Shown in pieces: positions 35,065 to 43,739 of a DNA stretch of 64,000 bases. Numbering within the stretch: the first letter of the stretch is position 1; every line of letters begins with the position of its first letter. The stretch is from a virus. The DNA lies in IMG/VR virus record IMGVR_UViG_3300020446_001812, positions 1-64,000 of that record. One strand, written 5' to 3'. The translations under genes were made by a program, and so were the position numbers. The notes under the pieces were generated by a model. The model had not been told where the DNA came from, searched no databases, and saw only the letters and a list, made by a program, of their open reading frames with translations.

Positions 35065-36594
35065 ATGGCGTATACAATAAACAAATATGATACTACCCAG
35101 CTTACAGTAGTGCAGGACGGTACTATTGACCAGACTACAGATATAAAATTAGTTGGTAAAAATTATGCAGGGTATGGTGAAATACAAAATGAAAATTTTG
35201 TTTTCCTTTTAGAAAATTTTGCAGGAGCAAATCAACCACCCAGGGCTATTAAGGGTCAAATTTGGTTTGATAGTGCAAACAGTAAATTAAAATTTTATGA
35301 TGGAGCAAAGTGGCGTACTACAGGTGGTGCAGAAATAAGTGCAACAGCACCTGCAGGTTTGTCGCAAGGTGATTTTTGGTGGGATACAACTAACCAACAA
35401 TTATACGCTTACAACGGCACAGATTTTGTATTAGTAGGACCCCAAGATGCAGGATCTGGTATCACTCAAATGCAAAGTAGAACAGTACGTGATACTGGAG
35501 ATATTAGCAGAAGTATAATTGCAGCCACTGTAAATGATGAAGTTATTTTTATTATTAGCCCAATTGAGTTTACAATAAACAGCACAGATGCAGAAAACGC
35601 CATATCTGGATTTGATGTTGTTAGACAGGGTGTAACATTAAAAAATACACAGAATGCTACCGCAGGAGTAACAAGCACTGATCATCAATTCCACGGAACA
35701 GCATCTAACTCTTTAAAATTAAATGGAATAGATGCAAGTAATTATGTTACAGCAAGCACTGGAGTGCCAACAGTATTTACGGAAATTACAAATTTCCAAA
35801 CAGATGCAGGTATTGCTATAGGTGCAGGACTTGATTTAAAAATATTCATTGAAAATGATAATGAAGGTGTTATACAAAATTCACAAGGTGACGAAATTAA
35901 ATTTCGTGTTAAAGAAAGCGGCGGCGCTAGTGTAAACGTTGTTGACATACGTCCAGGAGCAGTGTTACCAGGAATACAAAGCACTGGACCTACAGTATAT
36001 AAGCAAGTAGATTTAGGATCTACAACAGCAAAATTCCAAAACATATATGTAAACGATACTCCAGGATCAGCTGGAAAAATTTATGGGATATCAGAAAAAG
36101 CAGAATCTTTAATTGTAGGCGGAACAGCTAGAGTAGGAACAGTTGACAGTGACGGTGTTGGAACAGGAAATAGTATTGCTGTGAGAGATGCCGCAGGTAA
36201 TCTTAATGCTGAATTATTTCAAGGAATAGCAACAAGTGCAAGATATGCTGACTTAGCTGAAAAATATACTACAGATAAAGAATATCCAATTGGAACTGCA
36301 ATGTGTGTAGGAGGCGAAGCTGAAGCAACTGCTTGTAAATCAAGCGGAATGTGTATCGGTGTTATATCTGAAAAACCTGCATATTTAATGAATTCAGATT
36401 CAGAAGGACAGGCTATCGGACTAAAAGGTCGTGTTCCTGTGAGAGTCAAAGGAATAATTAAAAAGGGTGATGCTGTGTATGCGTGGGAAGATGGTATATG
36501 TTCTACTGTAGCTACCTCGGCACTAGTTGGTATTGCACTTGAATCAAATGATACAGAAGACGAAAATTTAATAGAGTGTGTATTGAAAGTATAA
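35065..36594 (+). CDS. Tail fibre protein, third paralogue, with autocleavage/chaperone-like tail
   Basis: A 509-residue fibre protein sharing the N-terminal module (DGTIDQTTDIKLVGKNYAGY, ENFVFLLENFAG, IKGQIWFDSANSK). Residues about 395-509 form the C-terminal domain ARYADLAEKYTTDKEYPIG ... GVISEKPAYLMNS ... LKGRVPVRVKG, widespread at the ends of marine phage fibres and resembling peptidase-G2-type intramolecular chaperone domains. Whether it cleaves itself off is not visible. It is transcribed from its own late box and separated from the next gene by 25 bases that carry another. Confidence 0.75.
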   Translation: MAYTINKYDTTQLTVVQDGTIDQTTDIKLVGKNYAGYGEIQNENFVFLLENFAGANQPPRAIKGQIWFDSANSKLKFYDGAKWRTTGGAEISATAPAGLSQGDFWWDTTNQQLYAYNGTDFVLVGPQDAGSGITQMQSRTVRDTGDISRSIIAATVNDEVIFIISPIEFTINSTDAENAISGFDVVRQGVTLKNTQNATAGVTSTDHQFHGTASNSLKLNGIDASNYVTASTGVPTVFTEITNFQTDAGIAIGAGLDLKIFIENDNEGVIQNSQGDEIKFRVKESGGASVNVVDIRPGAVLPGIQSTGPTVYKQVDLGSTTAKFQNIYVNDTPGSAGKIYGISEKAESLIVGGTARVGTVDSDGVGTGNSIAVRDAAGNLNAELFQGIATSARYADLAEKYTTDKEYPIGTAMCVGGEAEATACKSSGMCIGVISEKPAYLMNSDSEGQAIGLKGRVPVRVKGIIKKGDAVYAWEDGICSTVATSALVGIALESNDTEDENLIECVLKV

Positions 36595-36597
36595 ATA
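36590..36597 (+). promoter_or_regulatory. Late promoter, exact T4-type box
   Basis: TATAAATA, identical to the T4 late-promoter consensus, overlaps the stop codon of the third fibre gene and ends 22 bases before the ATG at 36620. AAAGGAA supplies the ribosome binding site. Confidence 0.75.
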
Positions 36598-36619
36598 TAC
36601 GTAGTTTAAAGGAATTATT

Positions 36620-37534
36620 ATGGCAGTAACAGTAGGACAAACCATAGGTGAAACAGAATACACAACTTTAAGAAGTGGTATTCAAACAATTATGGGAACT
36701 CCAGCAGGAACTGGAGATGCGTCAACAGGGTACAACCAAACAATTGATGCTCCTAGTGTTAGTGTTGGTACAACAATCACTGCAACACAGTGGAATAACT
36801 TAAGAAGCGATATTAGAAAAGCATCTGCACACCAAGCAGGTGGTTCTAACGCTGTAGCATTACCAACAGTTGATGTTGATACAGGTATTACTGCAAGTAT
36901 ACACAATGACTTTGAAAATGCATTAACAACAGTAACAGCAAATAGATTTGTTTTAGCAACTGACCAGAGTACATTGAATACTGCGGCAAATCCTACTATT
37001 AGTAATTGGAACGGAATACAAACGCATGATTTAGAATTAACATGGGCAAGTCAAAATGATATGAAAGCATTTTGGAACGCAGGTGGTTCAGTAAAAGTTG
37101 CAAGTACTTTGTCCTATACAGGTAGCGAAGCAAAAACACTAGATTGGAAATCAATGTTAAACGATTCGCCACATGTAACTATCAACTACACACAGGCATT
37201 TGCAGACGGTGGAGGATCGACTGGTACAATTACTGACATAGGTTTTTATGATTTAAATACTAACGGAAACGAAGTACAAATATTTCAAAGACCGGGTATT
37301 ACACCATACAGTGAAAATGATTATCAAATATTCATTAGATATATAACTAACGGCGTTAGAGTACGTGTTGTATTTAGAGATGATGATGTAGGAGATCAAA
37401 CTGGATCAGGCGCACCGCAAGATGAGAATGTAAAGGGTACTCTAACTAGTGCTATCTATTACAGAAGAGCTACAGGGTCTAATGTTGAAGTAACTGCGCC
37501 TAGTGTAGCTAACGGTTCTGGCAATACATTCTAA
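36620..37534 (+). CDS. Virion structural protein with internal repeats
   Basis: A 304-residue protein, last of the virion block. The first 100 residues contain three approximate repeats built on V-G-x-x-I-x-x-x-x-(Y/W)-x-x-L-R (VGQTIGETEYTTLRSGI, VGTTITATQWNNLRSDI, DTGITASIHNDFENAL). The rest is beta-rich with a Gly/Ser-rich turn (ADGGGSTG) and a VRVVFRDDDVGDQTGSG segment. Proteins of this style occur near fibre genes in marine myoviruses; I know no assigned function. It may be a fibre tip, a head decoration or a minor tail protein. It is followed by a switch from late-type to sigma-70-type control. Confidence 0.6.
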   Translation: MAVTVGQTIGETEYTTLRSGIQTIMGTPAGTGDASTGYNQTIDAPSVSVGTTITATQWNNLRSDIRKASAHQAGGSNAVALPTVDVDTGITASIHNDFENALTTVTANRFVLATDQSTLNTAANPTISNWNGIQTHDLELTWASQNDMKAFWNAGGSVKVASTLSYTGSEAKTLDWKSMLNDSPHVTINYTQAFADGGGSTGTITDIGFYDLNTNGNEVQIFQRPGITPYSENDYQIFIRYITNGVRVRVVFRDDDVGDQTGSGAPQDENVKGTLTSAIYYRRATGSNVEVTAPSVANGSGNTF

Positions 37535-37541
37535 ATTTCAC

Positions 37542-37570
37542 TTGACTATGAGGGCATTTTAGTGTATACT
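37542..37570 (+). promoter_or_regulatory. Sigma-70-type promoter of the accessory island
   Basis: TTGACT (37542-37547), a 17-base spacer and TATACT (37565-37570) in the 61-base gap after the last virion gene. The predicted start near 37577 leaves a 19-base leader containing AAGGAG (37585-37590) before the ATG at 37596. It marks the change from late to host-type control and probably reads through the island. Confidence 0.82.
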
Positions 37571-37595
37571 TTTGGTATATGCAAAAGGAGCTTTT

Positions 37596-37943
37596 ATGGA
37601 CGAGAGATTAGAAAAAGCAATAAATTTTTCAAACTTTTTAGATACACAAAACAATCAAAAAAATATTTTTTACAAACAGTATCAAGAAAATTTAATACAT
37701 TATGCATTTGGACATAAATTTGTTGCAACTCCGCAACTTATAAATTTTCTATACACATTTGTAAAAGAACAAGAAAAAACTTGTATACTGATTGATGAAA
37801 ACAATACCCCTGTAGAAATACCTGATGTAAAAAGTTTTGCAAAAGAATTGTTAGGTGTTTACATCTTTGCCTCAAGAAAGTATGCAAAAGATTATAATGA
37901 TATAAAAACACACAGATCAGTTGAAGGATTAACTGACTTATGA
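37596..37943 (+). CDS. Conserved marine-phage protein, unknown function
   Basis: A 115-residue protein starting MDERLEKAINFSNFLDTQNNQK and ending HRSVEGLTDL, a pattern I recognise from T4-like marine phages without a known function. It looks mixed helical with a short strand (KTCILIDENNTPVEI). AAGGAG at 37585-37590 sets the ATG at 37596; an upstream in-frame TTG at 37572 would place the start next to the -10 box and is unlikely. Its stop overlaps the next start as ATGA. As the promoter-proximal gene it may be expressed most strongly. Confidence 0.7.
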   Translation: MDERLEKAINFSNFLDTQNNQKNIFYKQYQENLIHYAFGHKFVATPQLINFLYTFVKEQEKTCILIDENNTPVEIPDVKSFAKELLGVYIFASRKYAKDYNDIKTHRSVEGLTDL

Positions 37944-38788
37944 CACATGGTGTTTTACTTTTTGCATTTAACAACAGTAATATAGATTATGTAAAGCAAG
38001 CAATATATTGTGCAAAACGTGTTAAAAAGCATTTAGGCTTGCAAGTACAATTAGTTACAGATGCTATTGATTATATAGAACAAACATATCCTTTTTATCA
38101 AAAATATATCGATCACATTACATACCAAGAGACGCCAAAATCTGCAAGGAAAAAATTTTATGACGGCATTTACTCAAACAAAACTTTAGAATGGAAAAAT
38201 AGTGCAAGGGACACAGCATACCATTTAAGTATATTTGATAAAACTTTAGTGATTGATACAGATTTAATTATATGTAACAACAAACTCTTAGAATGCTTTA
38301 CAAGCAATCAACAATTTATGATTGCAAAAAAATATAATCTTGTTAACACAAATAAAGTAGAACCTAGTTTTGATAAAATAAGCGATAAAAGTATTCCTAT
38401 GTTTTGGGCTACAATTTTATATTTTGAAAAATCAAAACAATCAAAATTAATTTTTGATTTAGTTTGTCATATAAAAGAAAATTACAACTATTACAGATTA
38501 GTTTATGATATTGTTGAAAAAAAATTTAGAAATGATTTTGCTTTTAGCATAGCAATACATATTATCAATAATTTTCAAAATAATAAAAGCTGGCCCTTAG
38601 CAATTCCAACAGATATGTGGGTATCGACTGACAAAGATATATTGGTAGATATTCAAAATGATAAAATTAAATTACTAGCACATAAAGAGTATGATTATAT
38701 CGTAGTCAAATTACAAGATGCAACTACACATATTATGAATAAATTTAGTCTTAACAAATATATTGATGAGGAATTTAAAAATGAGTAA
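37940..38788 (+). CDS. GT-A-fold glycosyltransferase-like protein
   Basis: A 282-residue protein that reads like a nucleotide-sugar glycosyltransferase of the GT8-like GT-A type. It opens with a Rossmann-like strand (GVLLFAFNNSNIDYVKQA), has VQLVTDAID as a second strand, and carries D106-T-D108 in KTLVIDTDLII, the usual DxD metal and sugar-nucleotide site. Later, FWATILYFEKSK fits the acceptor-side strand. The next gene is a related but diverged copy. No membrane segment or signal is seen, so a cytoplasmic site is likely. Donor and acceptor are unknown. Confidence 0.6.
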   Translation: MTHGVLLFAFNNSNIDYVKQAIYCAKRVKKHLGLQVQLVTDAIDYIEQTYPFYQKYIDHITYQETPKSARKKFYDGIYSNKTLEWKNSARDTAYHLSIFDKTLVIDTDLIICNNKLLECFTSNQQFMIAKKYNLVNTNKVEPSFDKISDKSIPMFWATILYFEKSKQSKLIFDLVCHIKENYNYYRLVYDIVEKKFRNDFAFSIAIHIINNFQNNKSWPLAIPTDMWVSTDKDILVDIQNDKIKLLAHKEYDYIVVKLQDATTHIMNKFSLNKYIDEEFKNE

Positions 38789-39590
38789 CGGAATATGTAT
38801 TGTTGCTCAGAACAATAAGCAAACAGACTATGTGAGACAAACATATGGATTAGCACTAAGCATTTTAGCTAGTAACCCTAACACCAATATAAGCATTATT
38901 ACAAACGACATTGTTCAGCAAAAATACAAAAAAGTATTTGACCATATTATAGAAATACCATGGGATGACTTAGCAAAACAGCAATGGAAAATAGAGAATA
39001 GATGGAAAGTTTATCATTGTACTCCTTATAGAAACACTATGGTTTTTGATGCAGACATGTTAGTACTAGATAAAATCAATTGGGATTATCACGATCATAA
39101 TAATTTAGCATTTACAACAAACGTAAGCACGTATAGACAAGAAACAAGTAACAACAGGTATTATAGAAAAACGTTTGATGCAAATCTGTTACCTAACATT
39201 TATACTGCAATGTATTATTTTAAAAAACATCCAGAGGTAAAAGAATATTTTATACTTTTAGAACTTATTGTAAAAAATTGGCAGTATTTTTACAAAAAAT
39301 ACACTAACGTTAAAATGCAAAATTGGTGTAGCATGGATGTAAGTGCCGCCATTGCACTTAAAATATTAGGTATACAATCCTATTGTACTAATGAACAACT
39401 TACATTTACACATTTAAAACCTCACATGCAAAACTTTACACAAGTGCCTAGTAAAATATTTGACGCATGTAAAATTGATATAGATGATGGCATTTATATA
39501 AATGGATATAAACAAAAAGGTGTGTTACATTATGTAGAAGATGATTTTTTAACAGAAGATGTTTTATCTTGGTTAGAGGAGCAAGTCTAA
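38781..39590 (+). CDS. GT-A-fold glycosyltransferase-like protein, paralogue
   Basis: A 269-residue protein with the same architecture as its upstream neighbour: GICIVAQNNKQTDYVRQTYG at the N-terminus, ISIITND, then D90-A-D92 in NTMVFDADMLVL, and MYYFKKHPEV in place of the acceptor strand. The ATG at 38781 overlaps the previous stop (ATGAGTAA) and has GAGGA 8-10 bases upstream; a TTG at 38763 is less likely. The tandem pair may add two sugars in sequence or act as a heterodimer. Substrate unknown. Confidence 0.6.
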   Translation: MSNGICIVAQNNKQTDYVRQTYGLALSILASNPNTNISIITNDIVQQKYKKVFDHIIEIPWDDLAKQQWKIENRWKVYHCTPYRNTMVFDADMLVLDKINWDYHDHNNLAFTTNVSTYRQETSNNRYYRKTFDANLLPNIYTAMYYFKKHPEVKEYFILLELIVKNWQYFYKKYTNVKMQNWCSMDVSAAIALKILGIQSYCTNEQLTFTHLKPHMQNFTQVPSKIFDACKIDIDDGIYINGYKQKGVLHYVEDDFLTEDVLSWLEEQV

Positions 39591-40117
39591 TGTTTTATAT
39601 GCATTACGGAGAAGATGGAAATATTTTGTCAGTTGGTAATTCTATTGATAGTAATTTAAAATATATAGAAATAGACGAACAAATGTTTTTAGACTTCAAC
39701 GAAGGACGAAAACAAACTTTTGAATATAAGGTAATTGAAGATGTAAAACTAAACGGAAAAATGCATGTAGTGCCTGTAAACATAGACTTTATAGATCAGT
39801 TACAACATAAAAAAGGAGTGATTAAAGTAAGTAATAATGAAGATAATTGTATAAAAATTATGCAACATAAAGATAAATGGGAAATTATTAATTGCTTAAA
39901 TAATGAAACATCCTCTATTTTATCAGAAAATGATTACTATAGGGAATATTATATTACAAAAAATACAAACAAATACATCTTACTTGATAAGTTTGAAATA
40001 AATTTAAGAGATTTAGTATTTGAAAACATTTTTATAGAAGGGCACAGTGCGGAAAAGGAAGTTAGTATTATATGTTTTGAAAGTTATTTTAAACATATCC
40101 ATACCATATCAGTATAA
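39590..40117 (+). CDS. Unrecognised protein, 175 residues
   Basis: I do not recognise this protein. It begins MFYMHYGEDGNILSVGNS and looks beta-rich, with many Asn, Ile and Lys and no Cys-rich site, transmembrane segment or signal peptide. AGAGGA at 39574-39579 supports the ATG at 39590, which shares a base with the previous stop; the same one-base overlap joins it to the next gene. Its place between glycosyltransferase-like and SGNH-like genes suggests a share in the same pathway, or a role in fibre attachment, but nothing in the sequence decides. Confidence 0.5.
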   Translation: MFYMHYGEDGNILSVGNSIDSNLKYIEIDEQMFLDFNEGRKQTFEYKVIEDVKLNGKMHVVPVNIDFIDQLQHKKGVIKVSNNEDNCIKIMQHKDKWEIINCLNNETSSILSENDYYREYYITKNTNKYILLDKFEINLRDLVFENIFIEGHSAEKEVSIICFESYFKHIHTISV

Positions 40118-40818
40118 TGGATTTTACAAATTTTAAAAATTTAATTACATTTGGTTGTAGTCACACTTGGGGTGCGTGTATGCCTGATATATTTGACCCT
40201 AAGGATAAGCACGGTCAGCAAAGACACGACGGAAAAATATATCCAAGCAAATACGCTTGGGGCAATATCGTTGCTTCATTATTTGGTTTAACGCACAATA
40301 ACCAAGCGATGGCAGGAGCATCAAATAGATACATTTTATACAAAATTTTGAACCATGATTATGATAAAGATGTAGTATGTATACTTTGGTCGCATACACA
40401 CAGGCATACTGTTTTTAAAAGTGAAAAAAGATATGAAAATTGGGGGCCTTTTTCTGTAGACACTAGCAAAGCGGCAAAGATGTGGTATCAGCATTGTTAT
40501 CAAAGTTATGATAGTATTTTAGATACTGCACAGTGTATTAATCATGCAATGCTGTATTTGAATTCAAAGAATATTCCTAATTATCATATTTTGCAAACTA
40601 AACAAGGAAAAGATCTTTTTAAAGGATTTCCCAAAGAACCAATAAGATATATTTTAGATTCAAAAATACAAAATGTATTTTTTGATGAGTTTAGAAGGAT
40701 ACCACCTCTTGCACTTGATAATAAACATGCCGGTGAAAAAGCACATAGGAAATTTGGAAAAGCAGTTGCAAGATCTATCTTAAATAATAAACAAATTACA
40801 ATAGGAGAACTACTATGA
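40117..40818 (+). CDS. SGNH/GDSL hydrolase-like protein
   Basis: A 233-residue protein with SGNH-type motifs: LITFGCSHTWG near residues 9-19, where the Ser replaces the GDS nucleophile motif; an NNQAMAGASNRY block with Gly and Asn for the oxyanion hole; a VCILWSHTHRH strand; and a C-terminal DNKHAGEKAHRKFG that can supply the D-x-x-H pair. SGNH enzymes remove or transfer acyl groups on sugars, lipids or peptidoglycan. No signal peptide is seen, so it acts inside the cell or on virions. It sits between an unknown gene and a GT-A gene with 1- and 4-base overlaps. A second SGNH gene lies at 51306. Confidence 0.62.
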   Translation: MDFTNFKNLITFGCSHTWGACMPDIFDPKDKHGQQRHDGKIYPSKYAWGNIVASLFGLTHNNQAMAGASNRYILYKILNHDYDKDVVCILWSHTHRHTVFKSEKRYENWGPFSVDTSKAAKMWYQHCYQSYDSILDTAQCINHAMLYLNSKNIPNYHILQTKQGKDLFKGFPKEPIRYILDSKIQNVFFDEFRRIPPLALDNKHAGEKAHRKFGKAVARSILNNKQITIGELL

Positions 40819-41732
40819 AGGTTATAGATTATGATATAATATATCTATCATATGATGAACCCAATGCAGAAAAAAATTATGCTGACCTGTTAACGAAAGC
40901 ACCTTGGGCAAAACGTGTGCATGGAATCGAAGGATCAGATGCGGCACACAAGGCCTGTGCAGAATTATCTGAAACTGATAGGTTTATAACTGTTGACGGT
41001 GATAATATTATTAGAGCAGATTTCTTACAACAAGAATTAAATATTTCTAATGATGTTAAATTATCAGAAAGTGTAATTAGTTGGTGCGGAAAAAATTCTA
41101 TAAATGGATTAATGTATGGTAATGGTGGGTTAAAGTGTTGGCCTAAAGAATATGTATTAAATATGCGTACACATGAAAACGCAGATCCAAATAATGAAGC
41201 AGCTCAGGTTGATTTTTGTTGGGATTTGAAATACATTCAACAAAACAGTTGTTATTCAGATGTATATAACAATGCAACACCTCAACAGGCTTGGAGAGCT
41301 GGATTTAGAGAAGGTGTCAAGATGGCTCTTGATAGAGGAGTAAAACCTAGTGTTGAGGACTTTTTAAAAGGACATTGGAAAAACTTACATAGACTATGGA
41401 TATGGTTAATGGTAGGGTCTGATGTTGATAACGGATTATGGGCAATATATGGTGCCCGAGAAGGATTGGTTAAAACTATGTTAACGGATTGGGACTTTGT
41501 TAACGTTAGAGATTTTAAATATTTAAATAATTTATGGAAAGAAAAAGAAAAAGTAGATTCGCAAACTATGTTATTAGAAGCAATAGAAATATTAGGAGCA
41601 TCATTAATTGATAGTTTAGATATACCTATAGGACAAATGCCATTTGATGAACAGCAAAGTAAGTTTTTCAAGACTGTTTATCAAAATCCTAGTAGGAATC
41701 CAAAACAACAATTTGTAATAGACCCGGAATGA
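40815..41732 (+). CDS. Glycosyltransferase-like protein (marine phage type)
   Basis: A 305-residue protein of a family common in marine T4-like phages. It has DIIYLSYDEPNAEKNYADLL at the N-terminus, then APWAKRVHGIEGSDAAHKA, then D61-G-D63 in FITVDGDNII as the likely metal and sugar-nucleotide site, and a YGNGGLKCWPKE segment. A C-terminal extension carries AWRAGFREGVKMAL. The arrangement fits a GT-A glycosyltransferase of GT2 type. A shorter paralogue is encoded at 43056, with a radical SAM gene between them. Both ends overlap neighbours (ATGA). The target could be host surface glycan or phage protein. Confidence 0.62.
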   Translation: MKVIDYDIIYLSYDEPNAEKNYADLLTKAPWAKRVHGIEGSDAAHKACAELSETDRFITVDGDNIIRADFLQQELNISNDVKLSESVISWCGKNSINGLMYGNGGLKCWPKEYVLNMRTHENADPNNEAAQVDFCWDLKYIQQNSCYSDVYNNATPQQAWRAGFREGVKMALDRGVKPSVEDFLKGHWKNLHRLWIWLMVGSDVDNGLWAIYGAREGLVKTMLTDWDFVNVRDFKYLNNLWKEKEKVDSQTMLLEAIEILGASLIDSLDIPIGQMPFDEQQSKFFKTVYQNPSRNPKQQFVIDPE

Positions 41733-43063
41733 TCGATAATTTTCAACAGGTTAAAACAGAACTAGATAATGTAGGTTGCGGATTTTGCCTTGCTAAATGG
41801 ACGCAAGTTACAATTCATTTATCTTCCGGCATCACTCATAGTTGTCATCACGTAGGTGCTCATAAAATACCCCTTGATGAACTTAAACTAAATCCTAATG
41901 CATTACATAATACAAAAGAAAAGAAATTGCGTAGGAAAGAAATGCTTAACGGCGAACGTCCTAAAGAATGTGATTACTGTTGGAGAATTGAAGACAACAC
42001 TACAGAATATAGTGACAGAGTTCTAAAAAGTTCAAGGTCTTGGAGTCAAATAGATAAAGATAAAATATTACAAAATAATTGGGATGAAGATATATATCCT
42101 AGATATGTAGAAATAAGTTTTTCAAATGTTTGCAATTTTAAATGTGCATACTGTGGACCTCCTTTCAGTAGTAAATGGACAGAAGAAGTAAAATCATTAG
42201 GACCTTATAAATTAAAACAAAAACATTATAATGGAATTAAAAGCACAGAAGTTCCTTATACTAATAAAGAAGAGAATCCGTATATTGATGCATTTTGGAA
42301 ATGGTTTCCAGAATCAGTAAAACACATGAAAGTGTTTAGAATTACAGGAGGAGAGCCACTTTTATCTAAACATACATTACCTGTAATACAATATTTAATA
42401 GATAACCCACATCCAGATTTAGAATTTGCAATTAACACAAATGCATGTCCTCCGGATATTCTATGGAATATTTTTGTAGATAAAATTGTTGAATTAGAGA
42501 ATAATAAATCTGTTAAAAATTTTACTTTATATACAAGTGCTGAAAGTTACGGCAGTCAAGCAGAATATGTTAGAGATGGAATGGATTTTGATTTGTTTGA
42601 AAAAAATTTAACACATTTTATACAAAAAACAAAAAGGTCGAGAGTAACAATAATGAGTGCATTTAATATATTAAGTTTGCCTACATTGAAACCTTTTATA
42701 AGATGGTCAAATAAATTAAAAAGACTTTCGAGAGGCAGAGTGTTTTTAGATTTTGCATATGTAAGGCATCCAGAATTCTTAGATGTTAAAATTGCAGATA
42801 AAGATTTAATAGATCAGTATATTAAACCTGCTGTAGATTATATGATTGAAAAGGATGTATATACGGATTATGAAATATTTAAACTAGAAAGAATATATAA
42901 AGATTGTATTTCTAAATTAGAAAAAGAGTTTGATTTCAAATTAGAAAAATATCAATTTTACCAATTTGTAAATGAATACGACAAGAGACGTAATAAAAGT
43001 TTTTTGTTAACATTTCCAGAACTAAAAAACTTTTATAAAAAATGCGAGGCCTATTATGTATGA
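41729..43063 (+). CDS. Radical SAM protein with N-terminal twitch-like domain (1)
   Basis: A 444-residue radical SAM enzyme. C135, C139 and C142 (CNFKCAYC) should bind the [4Fe-4S] cluster that splits AdoMet; FRITGGEPLL is the AdoMet-contacting GGE motif. Before the core, an N-terminal Cys set (CGFC, SCHHVG, CDYCWRIED) matches the auxiliary twitch domain seen in several genes downstream. The C-terminus (FLLTFPELKNFY) resembles those of the proteins at 49032 and 54279. Enzymes of this group are known from phages and polysaccharide clusters, mostly without known substrates. It is flanked by two related glycosyltransferase-like genes, so sugar tailoring is a reasonable guess. Confidence 0.85.
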   Translation: MIDNFQQVKTELDNVGCGFCLAKWTQVTIHLSSGITHSCHHVGAHKIPLDELKLNPNALHNTKEKKLRRKEMLNGERPKECDYCWRIEDNTTEYSDRVLKSSRSWSQIDKDKILQNNWDEDIYPRYVEISFSNVCNFKCAYCGPPFSSKWTEEVKSLGPYKLKQKHYNGIKSTEVPYTNKEENPYIDAFWKWFPESVKHMKVFRITGGEPLLSKHTLPVIQYLIDNPHPDLEFAINTNACPPDILWNIFVDKIVELENNKSVKNFTLYTSAESYGSQAEYVRDGMDFDLFEKNLTHFIQKTKRSRVTIMSAFNILSLPTLKPFIRWSNKLKRLSRGRVFLDFAYVRHPEFLDVKIADKDLIDQYIKPAVDYMIEKDVYTDYEIFKLERIYKDCISKLEKEFDFKLEKYQFYQFVNEYDKRRNKSFLLTFPELKNFYKKCEAYYV

Positions 43064-43739
43064 TATAGCATTTATAAGTTATAATGAAAAGCAAGCTGAT
43101 AAAAATTGGGAAATATTATCTAGTAAATTCAAATATGCCAAAAGAACGCACGGAGTAAAAGGTATACATCAAGCACATATAGAAGCGGCTAAAAAAGCAT
43201 TTACTCCAATGGTTTGGTTTGTAGATGCAGATGCTGAAATAAAAGAAGATTTTGATTTCAGCTATATTCCGCCAAGAAAAGATAGAGATGCTGTGCATGT
43301 ATGGAGAAGTCAAAATCCTATAAATGATTTAGAATATGGATACGGAGGCGTAAAACTTTTTCCAAGAATAGCTACTATAAATGTAGACGTTAATAAACCA
43401 GACATGACAACAAGTATTAGTAAAAAGTTTATACCTATGCATACTATAAGTAATACAACGATGTTTAATGTAGATGAATTTAGTACATGGAGAAGTGCAT
43501 TTCGAGAATGTGCAAAATTAGCAAGTAAAACAATTGATAGACAAAACGAGGAGGAAACAAATGCAAGACTTAAAACTTGGACAACCGTGGGACACACTAG
43601 AAAGTTTGGTGAATATGCGATTCGAGGTGCTTACGATGGTATGGAGTTTGGCCTTTCTAGGGGGGCTGATCTTCGGTTAATAAACAATTACGAATGGTTA
43701 AAGGAGCAGTTTGATGCAAACACAAGAATTATTAGATAA
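43056..43739 (+). CDS. Glycosyltransferase-like protein, short paralogue
   Basis: A 227-residue relative of the protein at 40815: DIAFISYNEKQADKNWE, then AKRTHGVKGIHQAHIEA, D57-A-D59 in MVWFVDADAEI, and YGYGGVKLFPR correspond in order. It lacks part of the C-terminal extension, and the Arg-rich end (TWRSAFRECAKLASKTI) matches AWRAGFREG of the longer copy. Duplication with a radical SAM gene between the copies suggests that the three work on one substrate. The last 26 bases overlap the next gene. Confidence 0.6.
   Translation: MYDIAFISYNEKQADKNWEILSSKFKYAKRTHGVKGIHQAHIEAAKKAFTPMVWFVDADAEIKEDFDFSYIPPRKDRDAVHVWRSQNPINDLEYGYGGVKLFPRIATINVDVNKPDMTTSISKKFIPMHTISNTTMFNVDEFSTWRSAFRECAKLASKTIDRQNEEETNARLKTWTTVGHTRKFGEYAIRGAYDGMEFGLSRGADLRLINNYEWLKEQFDANTRIIR

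Noticed and set aside
37572-37595. TTG start that would lengthen the first island gene by eight residues
   Set aside because: It would begin almost at the predicted transcription start and place the AAGGAG inside the coding region; the ATG at 37596 fits much better.
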